DNA from: Kitasatospora acidiphila | Lineage (GTDB): Bacteria > Actinomycetota > Actinomycetes > Streptomycetales > Streptomycetaceae | Direction of reading: 5' to 3' | Assembly: GCF_006636205.1 (NCBI RefSeq) | Contig: NZ_VIGB01000003.1 | Location: 7,194,501 to 7,258,500, forward strand | Length of the DNA stretch: 64,000 nt | Part shown: one piece after another, positions 1 to 8,707 of the stretch | Layout: every line of letters starts with the position of its first letter | Position numbering within the stretch: position 1 is the first letter of the stretch | Program-made: the position numbers and the translations under genes | The notes under the pieces: generated by a model | Database searches by the model: none | The model's input: only the letters and a program-made list of their open reading frames with translations | What the model was told of the DNA's origin: nothing

Positions 1-381
1 GATACCCAGACGGGCGCAGAGCTCCAGCATCTCGTGGTCGGAGGAGAACCAGTGGTGGTAGAAGCGGTCCAGCCGGTGCCCGTCGGCCTCGAAGGTGCCG
101 GCCAGGCCGCCGATCTCGGGTGCGGCCTCGATGACCCGGCAGCGCAGGCCCTGGCCGGCCAGCTCCAGCGCGGCGGACAGGCCGGTGAAGCCGGCGCCGA
201 CGATGACCACGTCGACCGGGGGTTCGCTTTCCAGAGGCTCGGTGGTCATTGCTTCGGCGTTCACGGCTTCGGTGGTCATTGCTTCGGTGTTCTCGGCTCC
301 GGTGTTCATTGCTTCGGCGTCCACCGCCTTGGTGTTCACCGCTTCGGCGTTCGTTCCTTCGGTACTCAAGGGGGTGTTCAA
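1..381 (-). CDS. FAD-dependent oxidoreductase, N-terminal part (runs off window)
   Basis: About 127 codons are visible before the gene leaves the left edge. The conserved part opens with a Rossmann dinucleotide-binding site (VVIVGAGFTGLSAALELA), then RVIEA and GGLAGTF, the pattern of FAD-dependent amine oxidase and UDP-galactopyranose-mutase-like proteins; the substrate cannot be told from this fragment. It follows the GT2 glycosyltransferase on the same strand, and a TTG at 381 would overlap that gene's stop as TTGA, so the two are probably co-translated. The start is unclear: in-frame 15-nt repeats precede the Rossmann fold and offer GTG at 339, 324 and 264 and ATG at 309, 279 and 249. ATG 249 gives the shortest, most family-like N-terminus. 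Confidence 0.75.
   Translation of the reverse strand, partial: MNTPLSTEGTNAEAVNTKAVDAEAMNTGAENTEAMTTEAVNAEAMTTEPLESEPPVDVVIVGAGFTGLSAALELAGQGLRCRVIEAAPEIGGLAGTFEADGHRLDRFYHHWFSSDHEMLELCARLGI
246..381 (-). repeat. In-frame 15-nt tandem repeat at the start of the FAD oxidoreductase gene
   Basis: On the minus strand, about nine degenerate 15-nt units of the form RTG-RAC-RCC-GAA-GCN run from 369 to 249 in the reading frame of the oxidoreductase. They encode a five-residue repeat such as MTTEA / VNAEA / VNTKA. Six units begin with ATG or GTG. Slippage would change the number of possible start codons without changing frame. Confidence 0.8.
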
Positions 382-1337
382 AGGGTGACCCTCTCGACGA
401 TGGGCAGCGGGCTCGCGGCCCGGTCGAACCGTTCTTCGATGACATAGCCGGGGCGGTCCTGCACCTGCCGGAACACCGTGTGGAGGTACTCGCCGAGGAT
501 GCCGATGGCCAGCGCCTGGACGCCGAACTCGGCCGGACGCACCAGCAGTCGGGCATCCCGGCGGACGACGGCCGTGGTCAGCCCGCCGGCCAGCGCCGCG
601 GCCCCGAGACTGGTGGACAGCCGCAGCGGCGCGATCGACCCGGACAGCAGTCCGCGGCGGGAGAGCGCGAGCATCCGGCGCAGGGTGTACTTGGACTCGC
701 CGGCCACCCGCGGGGCGCGGTCGTACTCGATGCTGGTCTCCGTGAACCCGAACCAGCTGACGGCGCCGCGCAGATAGAGGTCCTTGTCGCGGATCCGGAC
801 CAGCTGGTCGACCACCTGACGGTCCATCAGACGGAAGTCGCCGGTGTCCACGGCGGTCGGGTGATCGGAGAGTGCGTTCAGCAGCCGGTAATAGGCGTAG
901 GCGGTGGCCTTCTTGAAGGCGGTCTCGCCGTCCCGGCTGCGCCGGCGCGCGGAGACCACCGACCACCCTTCGCGCCAGCGCGCGGCCAACTCGGGGATCA
1001 GCTCGGGCGGATCCTGCAGATCGGCGTCGATCACCACGACGGCGTCGCCGACGGCCTCCCGCAAGCCGGCCAAACACGCTGCCTGGTGGCCGAAGTTGCG
1101 GCTGAAGCGGATGGCTCGCACGGTCGGGTCGCGGCGTGCCAGTGAGACCAGCAGCTCCCAGGTTCCGTCGGAGCTGCCGTCGTCCACATAGATCTGTTCG
1201 CAGGTGTAGCCGTTCATGCCGCGCAGGGTCGCGGCGAGGCGGGCGTGGGTCTGGTGCAGGGCCCCCGTTTCGTTGAAGCAGGGGATCACGATGCTGAGCG
1301 TCGGCGGTCTCTCGTCGAAGACTCGTGTCTTCGGCAC
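378..1337 (-). CDS. GT2 polyprenyl-phosphate glycosyltransferase, GtrB/DPM1-like
   Basis: A 319-aa GT-A fold glycosyltransferase expected to move a sugar from a nucleotide donor to polyprenyl phosphate at the inner membrane face. The N-terminus has LSIVIPCFNE, then the nucleotide-binding DDGSSDGT, the DXD-type metal motif in DADLQDPPE and the acceptor-side GDFRLMD. Hydrophobic stretches near residues 240-260 and 275-295 are the usual C-terminal membrane anchors of the GtrB group. The stop overlaps a possible TTG start of the FAD oxidoreductase. The pair suggests cell-surface glycan or glycolipid tailoring. The family is secure; the sugar is unknown. Confidence 0.88.
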   Translation of the reverse strand: MPKTRVFDERPPTLSIVIPCFNETGALHQTHARLAATLRGMNGYTCEQIYVDDGSSDGTWELLVSLARRDPTVRAIRFSRNFGHQAACLAGLREAVGDAVVVIDADLQDPPELIPELAARWREGWSVVSARRRSRDGETAFKKATAYAYYRLLNALSDHPTAVDTGDFRLMDRQVVDQLVRIRDKDLYLRGAVSWFGFTETSIEYDRAPRVAGESKYTLRRMLALSRRGLLSGSIAPLRLSTSLGAAALAGGLTTAVVRRDARLLVRPAEFGVQALAIGILGEYLHTVFRQVQDRPGYVIEERFDRAASPLPIVERVTL

Positions 1338-1917
1338 GGCTCACCTCTCAAGGGGATCGGTGGGCGGTGACGGCCCACTCCCGCGTCGCACCGCACGCCG
1401 CCCCGCGGGCAGGCCGGCCGGCTCCGCGTGGGAGCGCGGTGGCAGGCGGCCGCCGGGGCGATGTGGTGTGCGGTAGGGGAGTGGGCGTCCTGGACTTCGA
1501 ACAGGCAGGTCTGCTCTAGGCGACCGACCGGGCCGCGGCGGACTCCGATGTCCGGCGGCCGGGGAAGATCTCAACGCGTCTGTACAATTTCACATTGTCC
1601 GAGTGTTCGTCAACGTTGGATTCTGATCGACTGGTTCCGGTCGCAGGGGGTCGAGATTCGGCTCGTGCTGTTGTTTCCGCTTGACGGGTCGACGGCCATG
1701 GCGATCCGGCCGCCCCGGAGGACCTGAATCCATCACAATCGAACAAGTCCAAACATGCTCGTGATCTTCACCTGGCCGGCACGAGCCCGGGCATGGCGGC
1801 CGCCTGATCGCCAGGACGCGCGGCAGGATGGTGACGCGTCATCGGGACGGGTGCGCCAGGGTGCTTCGGCGGGTGGCGGGCCCGGCACCGGACCGCCCCG
1901 ACCTCAGGAGCTGCGCC
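1338..1917. other. Intergenic region between divergent GT2 and MFS genes
   Basis: No convincing gene is seen. The stretch 1575-1625 is clearly more AT-rich than its surroundings and holds ACAAT-TTCAC-ATTGT, a 5-bp inverted repeat. A TTGACG hexamer on the minus strand (1613-1608) could be a -35 element for the glycosyltransferase, but the -10 candidate about 17-18 bases downstream (AAATTG/AATTGT) is weak. Promoters for both divergent genes are expected here. Confidence 0.35.
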
Positions 1918-3375
1918 TTGGACCTCACCCCGCCCAGCCGTGCCACCGGCGACGCTCCCGGCGGGCCCGAGCTGGACGAGGCCGCCCAGTTGGCCGAGCG
2001 CCGCCGCTGGCAGGCGCTGGGGGTCTGCCTGCTCGTCGGGTTCATGAGCCTGCTGGACGTCTCCATCGTCAACGTCGCGCTGCCCTCGATCGAGCGAGGA
2101 CTCGGGGCGAGCGAGGCCGACCTCTCCTGGGTGCTCTCCGGCTATGCGCTCACCTTCGGCCTGACCCTGATCCCCGCCGGAGTGCTCGGCGACCTGTGGG
2201 GACGGCGCACCGCGTTCCTGGTCGGCCTGGTGCTGTTCGCGGTGTCCTCCGCCGCCTGCGGGCTGGCCCCCACCGCCACGGCGCTCGTCGTCTCCCGGCT
2301 GGTCCAGGGCATGGCCAGCGGTCTGCTCGGGCCGCAGATCACCGGGCTGATCCAGGAGATGTTCAGCGGCCCCGCCCGAGCCCGCGCCTTCGGCTACTTC
2401 GGCACCACGGTCGGCCTGGCCACCGCCGTCGGACCACTCTCCGGCGGGCTGCTCATCAGCCTGGCGGGCGGTCAGAGCAGCTGGCGGTGGGTCTTCATCG
2501 TCAATCTGCCGATCAGCGTGGTCGCCTTCGTACTGGCCCTGCGGCTGATCCCCCGCAGCACCGGCGGCGGCCTCGCCGCGGGCGGCCGCCGCCGGGTCGA
2601 CCTGGTGGGCGTGGCGCTGCTGGCCGCCGGACTGCTCGCCATCCTGCTGCCCCTCGTCCAGGCGCAGCAGTGGAAGGGCGCGACGAAGTGGCTGCTGATC
2701 CCGCTCGGCGTCCTGCTGCTGGCCGGCTTCGTCGGGTGGGAGCGGCGCTGCCGGCTACCGCTGGTCGACCTCTCGCTGTTCTCCCTCCGCAGCTACCGCT
2801 ACGGCGTGCTCCTCGGCCTGCTCTACTTCGCCGGGTTCACCCCGATCTTCTTCATCTTCACCCTCTTCCTGCAGCGCGGCCTCGGCTACAGCGCCCTCCA
2901 AGCCGGCGCGGCGATCACGCCGTTCGCGATCGGCTCGGGCGTCGCGGCGACGGTCGGGGGCCGGCTGGTCAGCCGGCACGGCCGCACGGTGATCATCGTG
3001 GGCCTGGTCGCCGTGATCATCGGCACCCTGGCAACCGCGCTCGCCGTCCACGAGGTCCCCGGGCACGCCGCCGCCCTCGCCACCGCCGCACCCCTGGCCC
3101 TCGCGGGCATCGGCTCCGGGCTGACCATCTCGCCCAACGTGACCCTCTCCCTCGCCCCGGTCCCGGTCGCCCGCGCAGGCACGGCCGGCGGCGTCCTGCA
3201 AACCTCCCAGCGCCTCGGCACCGCCATCGGCGTCGCCTGCATCGGCGCCGTCTTCTTCGCCCACCTCGCGCAAGACGGCAACTGGGCGGCCGCCTTCCAA
3301 CTGGGCGTCCTGGTCGCCACCGCCTTCGAGGCCACCGCCCTGCTGTGCGCGTTGGCCGACGCTCGCCGGCCCTGA
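1918..3375 (+). CDS. MFS drug exporter, DHA2 (14-TM) family
   Basis: A proton-driven multidrug exporter of the EmrB/QacA (DHA2) class in the cytoplasmic membrane. It shows the DHA2 opening LLDVSIVNVALPSI, motif A (GDLWGRR) between TM2 and TM3, the antiporter motif C (VGPLSGGLLI) in TM5, and about 14 hydrophobic segments over 485 residues. TTG at 1918 is preferred because AGGAG lies seven bases upstream; an in-frame start at 1828 would add a charged, non-membrane leader of 30 residues. No TetR or MarR partner is adjacent. Substrate unknown. Confidence 0.85.
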   Translation: MDLTPPSRATGDAPGGPELDEAAQLAERRRWQALGVCLLVGFMSLLDVSIVNVALPSIERGLGASEADLSWVLSGYALTFGLTLIPAGVLGDLWGRRTAFLVGLVLFAVSSAACGLAPTATALVVSRLVQGMASGLLGPQITGLIQEMFSGPARARAFGYFGTTVGLATAVGPLSGGLLISLAGGQSSWRWVFIVNLPISVVAFVLALRLIPRSTGGGLAAGGRRRVDLVGVALLAAGLLAILLPLVQAQQWKGATKWLLIPLGVLLLAGFVGWERRCRLPLVDLSLFSLRSYRYGVLLGLLYFAGFTPIFFIFTLFLQRGLGYSALQAGAAITPFAIGSGVAATVGGRLVSRHGRTVIIVGLVAVIIGTLATALAVHEVPGHAAALATAAPLALAGIGSGLTISPNVTLSLAPVPVARAGTAGGVLQTSQRLGTAIGVACIGAVFFAHLAQDGNWAAAFQLGVLVATAFEATALLCALADARRP

Positions 3376-3390
3376 CGCCCTCCTACTTCC

Positions 3391-3924
3391 TTACCTCCCG
3401 ACCGCCCCGTCCGCCTGCTCCCGCAGGATGTCGGCATGCCCGGCATGCCGCGCGGTCTCCTCGATCATGTGCACCAGAATCCAGCGCATCGACCGCGGCA
3501 CCCCGTTCTTCCCAGTCGCCCGCGCCGCCACCTGCCCCAGGTCACCACACCGCGCGATGATCGCATTCGACCGCACCACCGCCGCCCGATACCCGGCGAC
3601 CACCGACTCCTCGGTGTCCTCCGCCGCCAACTCCATCCCGAAGTCCGGCACTTCCTCCTCAGCGCCGTCAAACACCCACTCAAACCAGTACATCTCGGCC
3701 TCAGTCAGATGCTTGACCAGCCCCAGCAGATTCGTCCCCGACGGCACCCCCGGCACACGCGCCAGGTCCCCCTCCAGCCCCTGCGCCTTGGCGACGACGC
3801 CCTCACGCAGGTAGTCCAGGAAGGCCAGCAGGGTGGCCTTCTCGTCAGAGTCCACAGTCGGCGGCTTGACATCGGCGCTGGCGGGGCGGGTGTTGGTGTC
3901 GGTGCGCAGTTGATCATCAGTCAC
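3391..3924 (-). CDS. DinB-like DUF664 protein
   Basis: A 177-aa four-helix protein of the DinB/DUF664 superfamily, whose members use three conserved histidines to bind a metal and often act as thiol-dependent (mycothiol in actinomycetes) transferases. The His positions are visible in VKHLTEAE and in the pair within HMIEETARHAGHADILRE. The gene is convergent with the MFS exporter, 15 bases apart, and lies downstream of the SDR on the same strand after a 144-base gap, so it may have its own promoter. The substrate is not predictable. Confidence 0.8.
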   Translation of the reverse strand: MTDDQLRTDTNTRPASADVKPPTVDSDEKATLLAFLDYLREGVVAKAQGLEGDLARVPGVPSGTNLLGLVKHLTEAEMYWFEWVFDGAEEEVPDFGMELAAEDTEESVVAGYRAAVVRSNAIIARCGDLGQVAARATGKNGVPRSMRWILVHMIEETARHAGHADILREQADGAVGR

Positions 3925-4068
3925 GGGTGCACCCTAGGGGTGCTACGGAGGACGGCGCCAGGCCGGGTCTCCGGCGTGCCTGTCGTGACTGCTGCTGACA
4001 TCGTGCGCACTGGATATACGAAAGCGATTCAGCCAAAGGGCTCGGCCTTGTCCTACCGCTGTAGGGGC

Positions 4069-4782
4069 TCACCAAGGCAGGGGCTTCCTGTTGTATAGCA
4101 ACTGCCCTGTAGGCCCGTCATCTGGCAGGGTGGCGAGCCAGATTGGAGTGTCGGCTCCTTCGCTCGGGACGCGCTCGGTCTCTCCGTATGCCATCCGGGT
4201 ATTCATGCGACCGGGTGATGCCGCATTCACCAGGATGCCGGTGCCTTCGAGTTCAGTGGCGAGGATTCGGGTCAAGGCGTTCAGGCCAGCCTTGGAGACC
4301 CGGTAGGAGACATTGGTGTCCGCCATTGTGGCCAAGGATCCCATGTGGCTGGAGATGTTCACGATCCGCCCGTAGCCGTTGCGTTGCATCTCGGGGATGG
4401 CGGCCGCGCATACTCGCCATGCGCCGAGGAGGTTGGCGTCGAGGGTGGCGTGGATCTTCTCGAAGTCAGGGGCGGAGGCATGCTGGCCGCGGTCGATGGC
4501 GATGCCGGCGTTATTGACCACGACGTCGAGTCGGCCGTGGAGTCCGGCGATGTCCGCGATTGCACGGGCAATACTGGCGGGGGAGGTGACGTCGAGTTGG
4601 TGCGCTGAGACGTCGAGCCCTTTCGAGCTGAGCGCTGCGGCCTGTTCATGACCGGCACGGTCGTCCCGTGAGCCGATCACGACATGGAGGCCCTGCTCGG
4701 CGAGGCCTGTGGCAATGGCCAGACCGAGGCCGCGGTTCCCACCGGTGACCAGAGCGATGCGCTGTGGGAGAGAGTGACTCAT
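4069..4782 (-). CDS. Short-chain dehydrogenase/reductase
   Basis: A 237-aa classical SDR using NAD(P)H for carbonyl/alcohol interconversion. Visible features are the cofactor loop TGGNRGLG, the structural NNAG, the catalytic Ser in NISSHMGS and the YxxxK pair in YRVSK. The GRMNTRM substrate loop follows. The start ATG at 4782 overlaps the stop of the upstream regulator (ATGA), so the two are translationally coupled; the regulator may control this enzyme or the divergent 6.5 kb operon. Substrate unknown. Confidence 0.88.
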   Translation of the reverse strand: MSHSLPQRIALVTGGNRGLGLAIATGLAEQGLHVVIGSRDDRAGHEQAAALSSKGLDVSAHQLDVTSPASIARAIADIAGLHGRLDVVVNNAGIAIDRGQHASAPDFEKIHATLDANLLGAWRVCAAAIPEMQRNGYGRIVNISSHMGSLATMADTNVSYRVSKAGLNALTRILATELEGTGILVNAASPGRMNTRMAYGETERVPSEGADTPIWLATLPDDGPTGQLLYNRKPLPW

Positions 4783-6122
4783 GCGGTAAGTGTGGCGAGT
4801 TGGCTGTCAAGATAGATCAGCCGATGGTCGGACTTTGCGAGCTGGAGTTTCTCGCGAACTCGCAGGGCTCTGACGATGTTCCGTTGTGAGGGCGCCTCGT
4901 GGATGAGGTCCAGTGCTGATGTCAGGAGTTCTGCCGCCTGCTCAGTCTCCCCGAGAAGGACCTGCGCGGAGGAGGCACGGACGATGTAGGTTGCGCGGTC
5001 ACGGACCTTGTTGTCAGGCATGAGAGCGAGCGCTGTTGTGAAGCTTCGCTCTGCTTCAGATGCCCGTTGAAGGTCGAGGTGGCAGGTACCGACCTGGGCG
5101 TGGAACTCGGCCTCATCGAAGTACTTCGTCCAACTGGGTTCGGCGTCGGTCACCGAGATGCGGCCGAAGGCTCGGTCGGCCGAGACCAACGCGCGGTCAC
5201 AAGCCGCCCGGTTGCCGAGGGCGGCTTCGGCGCGGGCCTGGCGCAGCATCAGCATGGCTTCTGTTCGCGGAGCTGCGCGAACAGCGCCTTCTGCCGCGCT
5301 GACGGCCAGTCCGAGGGCCTCCTGTAGGCGGCCGAAGTCGTAACACTGCAGGCTCATCGACTTGAGGATGTTCGCGCCGATCGCGCGGTCGTCGCTGGTG
5401 TGGGCGGCGTGTAGAGCCGATAGCCAGTATCGCTGGGCTGCGGCATGCAGGCCAGCGTCGAAAGAGGCGAATCCGGCGATCCTGCCGAGTTCAGCAGCGA
5501 GGCGGTGAAGGCGTCGGCCAGCGGCTGCGGAGTAGGAAGACTTGGCGAGGATTTCCGTGACGATGCTCAACTCGGCGTCCATCAGTCGTCGAGCCCGCTC
5601 ACCACCAGCCGCGGCTTCCAGAGCACGCAGTCGCGGCAGTCCCTCTTCCATCTGCGTGACCAGCTCATCACTTGCCCGGCCCCCGGCCAGGACAGAAGTC
5701 AGGGCCGGCGTCTCGATGTTGAGCCAATCATGCGCCAGGCCGATCAGAACCGGCCCGGTCAGTTTCATGAATCCCCGGCGATCCAACACGGCGTGCTCCA
5801 GAGCGTGTTCCAGTGACTGCAGGCTTCCATGTACGTTCCAAGGAAAGCACGCCGGGATGGGATCGCCATCCGGTAACCACCCAGGCCAGCCGAGTGTCGT
5901 AACGCGGTCCGCTGAGACCTCGAGCTCGGCGGCTAACGCCAGTTGGCTCGGCAAGTCTGGCACCACGCCACGGTGCTCCCAACGCCATGCCTTCTCGCGG
6001 CGGGCTGCCGCGTTCCTGAGGCGTTTCGCGACCACATCAACGACGTCCTGGTACGTCCAACCGCGGACCTCGCGGACATAGCTGAGGGGATGAATGAGCA
6101 CATCCTCGGACCTACGGTTCAT
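4779..6122 (-). CDS. HTH regulator with C-terminal TPR-like helical repeats
   Basis: A 447-aa protein of a type common in Streptomyces. The first ~80 residues look like a helix-turn-helix (PLSYVREVRGWTYQDVVDVV, then WRWEHRGVVPDLPSQLALA). The rest is rich in Ala/Leu helix pairs resembling tetratricopeptide repeats, for example AEFHAQVGTCHLDLQRASEA and YIVRASSAQVLLGETEQAAE. Such proteins are usually cluster-situated or developmental regulators. It is coupled to the SDR by an ATGA overlap and divergent from the operon starting at 6470, which makes it the natural candidate regulator of that operon. No ligand can be inferred. Confidence 0.7.
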   Translation of the reverse strand: MNRRSEDVLIHPLSYVREVRGWTYQDVVDVVAKRLRNAAARREKAWRWEHRGVVPDLPSQLALAAELEVSADRVTTLGWPGWLPDGDPIPACFPWNVHGSLQSLEHALEHAVLDRRGFMKLTGPVLIGLAHDWLNIETPALTSVLAGGRASDELVTQMEEGLPRLRALEAAAGGERARRLMDAELSIVTEILAKSSYSAAAGRRLHRLAAELGRIAGFASFDAGLHAAAQRYWLSALHAAHTSDDRAIGANILKSMSLQCYDFGRLQEALGLAVSAAEGAVRAAPRTEAMLMLRQARAEAALGNRAACDRALVSADRAFGRISVTDAEPSWTKYFDEAEFHAQVGTCHLDLQRASEAERSFTTALALMPDNKVRDRATYIVRASSAQVLLGETEQAAELLTSALDLIHEAPSQRNIVRALRVREKLQLAKSDHRLIYLDSQLATLTA

Positions 6123-6469
6123 CGTGGACCTCCCTGTCCGTGTCCGAGAGTAGTACTGCGATCACTCAAGGGTCAGCCTATCGGTCGGGTTGAGCTCCGG
6201 TTCCCGGGGCGGAGGCTACAACGAGACAACAGCCAGGGTGTGGCACCCGCCAGCTGTGGAGCGGTTGGCTGGTTGCGCACGCCAGCAGGTCGGCGCCCCT
6301 ACCCAAAAGGGATCGGGGCGCCGCGTATCACCAACGTGCCGATGGCACAGGTGAGCTGGCGCTACATCGGGCCGTCGACCTGCGAGGGCGGCAGAGGCCG
6401 TCGGGAGAGTCATGTCCATTTTCCCACCCCGGGCTGGAGGCTGACCGAGTGCGAGGAGGAGGTGAGCAG
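6123..6469. other. Divergent promoter region, regulator / 6.5-kb operon
   Basis: No gene is recognised. The region separates the minus-strand regulator from the plus-strand operon and must hold both promoters. I saw no strong inverted repeat. The ribosome-binding site GGAGGAGG at 6455-6462 belongs to the next gene. Confidence 0.4.
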
Positions 6470-6913
6470 ATGCCGTCGCGGGAGACGACCAGCGGAACCG
6501 GGGCGGTGCCGACGCTGGTCTTGGTGGCGGACCGGCCCGCGAGAGGAGCCCAGGTGGACTGCGGCATCGCGTCCGGTCCGATGGCTGCGCGAACGGCCCG
6601 ACGGGCAGTTCGGGATGAGTTCGGTGCGTGCGTCCCGTCGAGTACGGCCGCTGATCTCGAACTGATCGTGGCTGAGTTGGTGGAGAACGCCAGCAAGGTC
6701 ACGGAGGTGGGTGAGCCCGTCCACCTCGGCGTCCGGGCGATCGGTACCGACCTGCTGATTGAGGTCACTGACTCGTCGGAGCTGACCCCGGTCCGTCGCT
6801 GTGCCTCGGAGCTGGACGAAGGCGGGCGCGGTCTCCTCCTGGTACAGGAGCTGACCAGCCTGTGGGGCTGGCACCCGGTGGAGGGCGGAAAGGTCGTCTG
6901 GGCGGTGCTCTGA
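6470..6913 (+). CDS. RsbW-like ATP-binding (HATPase_c) regulatory protein
   Basis: A 147-aa stand-alone GHKL ATPase domain of the anti-sigma factor/serine kinase type. The N-box is AELVENAS, the G1 region TDSSELTP, and the G2 region DEGGRGLLLVQELTSLWGW. Streptomyces genomes carry dozens of these, usually as regulators. ATG 6470 is chosen because GGAGGAGG lies just upstream; GTG 6449 would place that site inside the gene. It heads the operon, 79 bases before the P450. No cognate sigma factor or anti-anti-sigma factor is nearby. Confidence 0.78.
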   Translation: MPSRETTSGTGAVPTLVLVADRPARGAQVDCGIASGPMAARTARRAVRDEFGACVPSSTAADLELIVAELVENASKVTEVGEPVHLGVRAIGTDLLIEVTDSSELTPVRRCASELDEGGRGLLLVQELTSLWGWHPVEGGKVVWAVL

Positions 6914-6992
6914 GTGGGCTCCGGCGACCGACAAGCAGCACGTCGTTACGGGCTTCGAGGCCCGCACCAAGCAACCAGGAAGGAGTAAGCCA

Positions 6993-8213
6993 GTGAATCA
7001 AGCAACTGTCTTGGCCGCGCTGCAAGGCGATGCGCCCGATAGCGCCCTTGCCGAACTCGCTGCCGGCCCCCGGGCCATCGACTGTCCGGACCTCGGGAAC
7101 GGGCGCCTCGTCTTCCCGCGCTACCGGGAGGTCCGCCACCTGCTACGGGACCCGGCCTTCATCTGCGCCCCCACTGCGGCGGGGATGCTCAGCGCGCTGC
7201 CGGCGGAGCTGCGTGAACTGCTGGCCCCGGTCGCGTCCTGGGTGCTGTATGCGGACCCGCCGCTGCATCCGAGGCTTCGGACCTTGATGGCCAAGGCATT
7301 CAGCCCACGGCGGATCACCGATCTCCGGAGCACCATCGTGCGGACCGCCGACGCCCTTGTCAGTGAGTTCGCCACGAAGGGCGGTGGTGACGCCGTCACC
7401 GAGCTGGCCGAGCCTCTGCCGGTACGCACCATCAGCGCCCTTCTCGGCATCCCGGAGGCCGACCAGGGCGTCGTCAAGGCATGGTCGGACGACGTGGTGC
7501 TGGTTGCAGAACCGGAATTGACGGAGGATCGGCAACAGCTCGTCGCTCTCGCTTGGCAACGCCTCGCCAGGTATTTCGAAGGCGTTGTCGACGAGCGCCA
7601 CGCCAGGCCTGGCAATGACATCATCTCCGGGCTGGTACAGGCAGAAGCCCAGGGCGACCGCCTGACCACCGAGGAGATCACCGCCAACTGCATCGCTCTG
7701 CTCGTCGGCGGCCACGAGACGACCAGCAGCCTGATGTCCAGCCTCTTCATCGCGGCGGCGGCCCACCCGGAGCATCGTGAAGCAGTTGTCATCGATGACA
7801 CGTTCGCCGCCGGCTTCGTCGAGGAGGTCCTCCGGCTCGATGGACCGTCGAAGATCACGGCACGTGCGGCCGTCTACGACACCGACGTCTTCGGCATTCC
7901 GGTGGTCGCCGGGCAGCGCCTCGTTCTGCTCCAGGCCTCCGCCAACCGGGATCCGGAAGTCTTCGCCTTCGCAGAGGAGTTCCGCCCCGAGCGGCACCCC
8001 AACCCGCACCTCGGGTTCGGCCATGGACCGCACGCCTGCTTCGGTGCGGCGTTGGCCCGCATGCAGGCCACCGCGCTGCTCCAGGCATTCATGCGCGAGT
8101 CGGAGGCGCTCAGCATCGACCGTGCGGGAGTCCGTTGGAGGTCGTCTCAGGTCCTGCGGTCCGCAGCCCGCATGCCGGTGACCTCCAAACGCGTGTTGGG
8201 AGGCACCGCGTGA
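6993..8213 (+). CDS. Cytochrome P450
   Basis: A 406-aa soluble class I P450 monooxygenase. It has the oxygen-activating I-helix GGHETTS, the ExxR motif in EEVLRLDG and the heme loop FGHGPHACFGA with the cysteine thiolate ligand. A good AAGGAG site precedes GTG 6993. No ferredoxin gene accompanies it, so electrons must come from elsewhere in the genome. The stop overlaps the next start as GTGA. In this operon it is probably a tailoring oxidase for the product built by the LysRS-like and methyltransferase genes; that role is inferred from context. Confidence 0.92.
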   Translation: MNQATVLAALQGDAPDSALAELAAGPRAIDCPDLGNGRLVFPRYREVRHLLRDPAFICAPTAAGMLSALPAELRELLAPVASWVLYADPPLHPRLRTLMAKAFSPRRITDLRSTIVRTADALVSEFATKGGGDAVTELAEPLPVRTISALLGIPEADQGVVKAWSDDVVLVAEPELTEDRQQLVALAWQRLARYFEGVVDERHARPGNDIISGLVQAEAQGDRLTTEEITANCIALLVGGHETTSSLMSSLFIAAAAHPEHREAVVIDDTFAAGFVEEVLRLDGPSKITARAAVYDTDVFGIPVVAGQRLVLLQASANRDPEVFAFAEEFRPERHPNPHLGFGHGPHACFGAALARMQATALLQAFMRESEALSIDRAGVRWRSSQVLRSAARMPVTSKRVLGGTA

Positions 8214-8707
8214 TCCTCACCGGTCCCTTCATCACCCAAGAGGTACGGGCCGGCCGGATCATCATCGAGCCGTTCGACCCTGAGGCCGTCAACCCGAACA
8301 GCTACAACTACCGCCTCGGTAAACGCCTCAAGCGCTACGACCAAAGCGAGGGCCGGTTCGTCGAGCTGGAACTGCCCGGGAACGGGTACGTCCTCAGCCC
8401 CCACCGGATGTACCTCGGTCACACCGTCGAGACCATCGGCAGCTCCGTCTACGCCATGTCGCTGATCGGCCGCAGCTCGATGGGACGCCTGGGCCTGTTC
8501 CTGCAGCTGTCTGCCGACCTCGGTCACACCACCTCCTGCCACCGCTGGACGCTGGAGATCGTGGCCACCCGCCCGATCCGCATTTATCCCGGCATGGTCG
8601 TCGGCCAGGTTTCCTTCTGGTGCAACGCCGGGACCATCCGCCCGACCCCGGCGCTATACGCCACCTTCAACGAGCCCTGCGAGTCACGGATCGGAGCACC
8701 CGAGTGA
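8210..8707 (+). CDS. dCTP deaminase-like protein A (catalytic Glu kept)
   Basis: A 165-aa member of the dCTP deaminase/dUTPase trimeric fold. Compared with E. coli Dcd, the Ser111 and Arg115 equivalents are S89 and R93 in GRSSMGRLG, and the catalytic Glu138 equivalent is E116 in WTLEI; PVRIYPGM-type phosphate-loop residues follow (PIRIYPGM). The usual DPG turn is replaced (ADLGHTTSCHRW) and the C-terminal lid (GKYQ..GP..SR) is missing. GTG 8210 overlaps the P450 stop and has GGGAGG upstream. It could deaminate a cytosine nucleotide or have been recruited to another nucleotide. It is a paralogue of the next gene. Confidence 0.78.
   Translation: MILTGPFITQEVRAGRIIIEPFDPEAVNPNSYNYRLGKRLKRYDQSEGRFVELELPGNGYVLSPHRMYLGHTVETIGSSVYAMSLIGRSSMGRLGLFLQLSADLGHTTSCHRWTLEIVATRPIRIYPGMVVGQVSFWCNAGTIRPTPALYATFNEPCESRIGAPE

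Noticed and set aside
1575..1625. Riboswitch or small RNA in the AT-rich patch
   Set aside because: No stable helix set or known consensus is visible; only a short inverted repeat and weak promoter-like hexamers.
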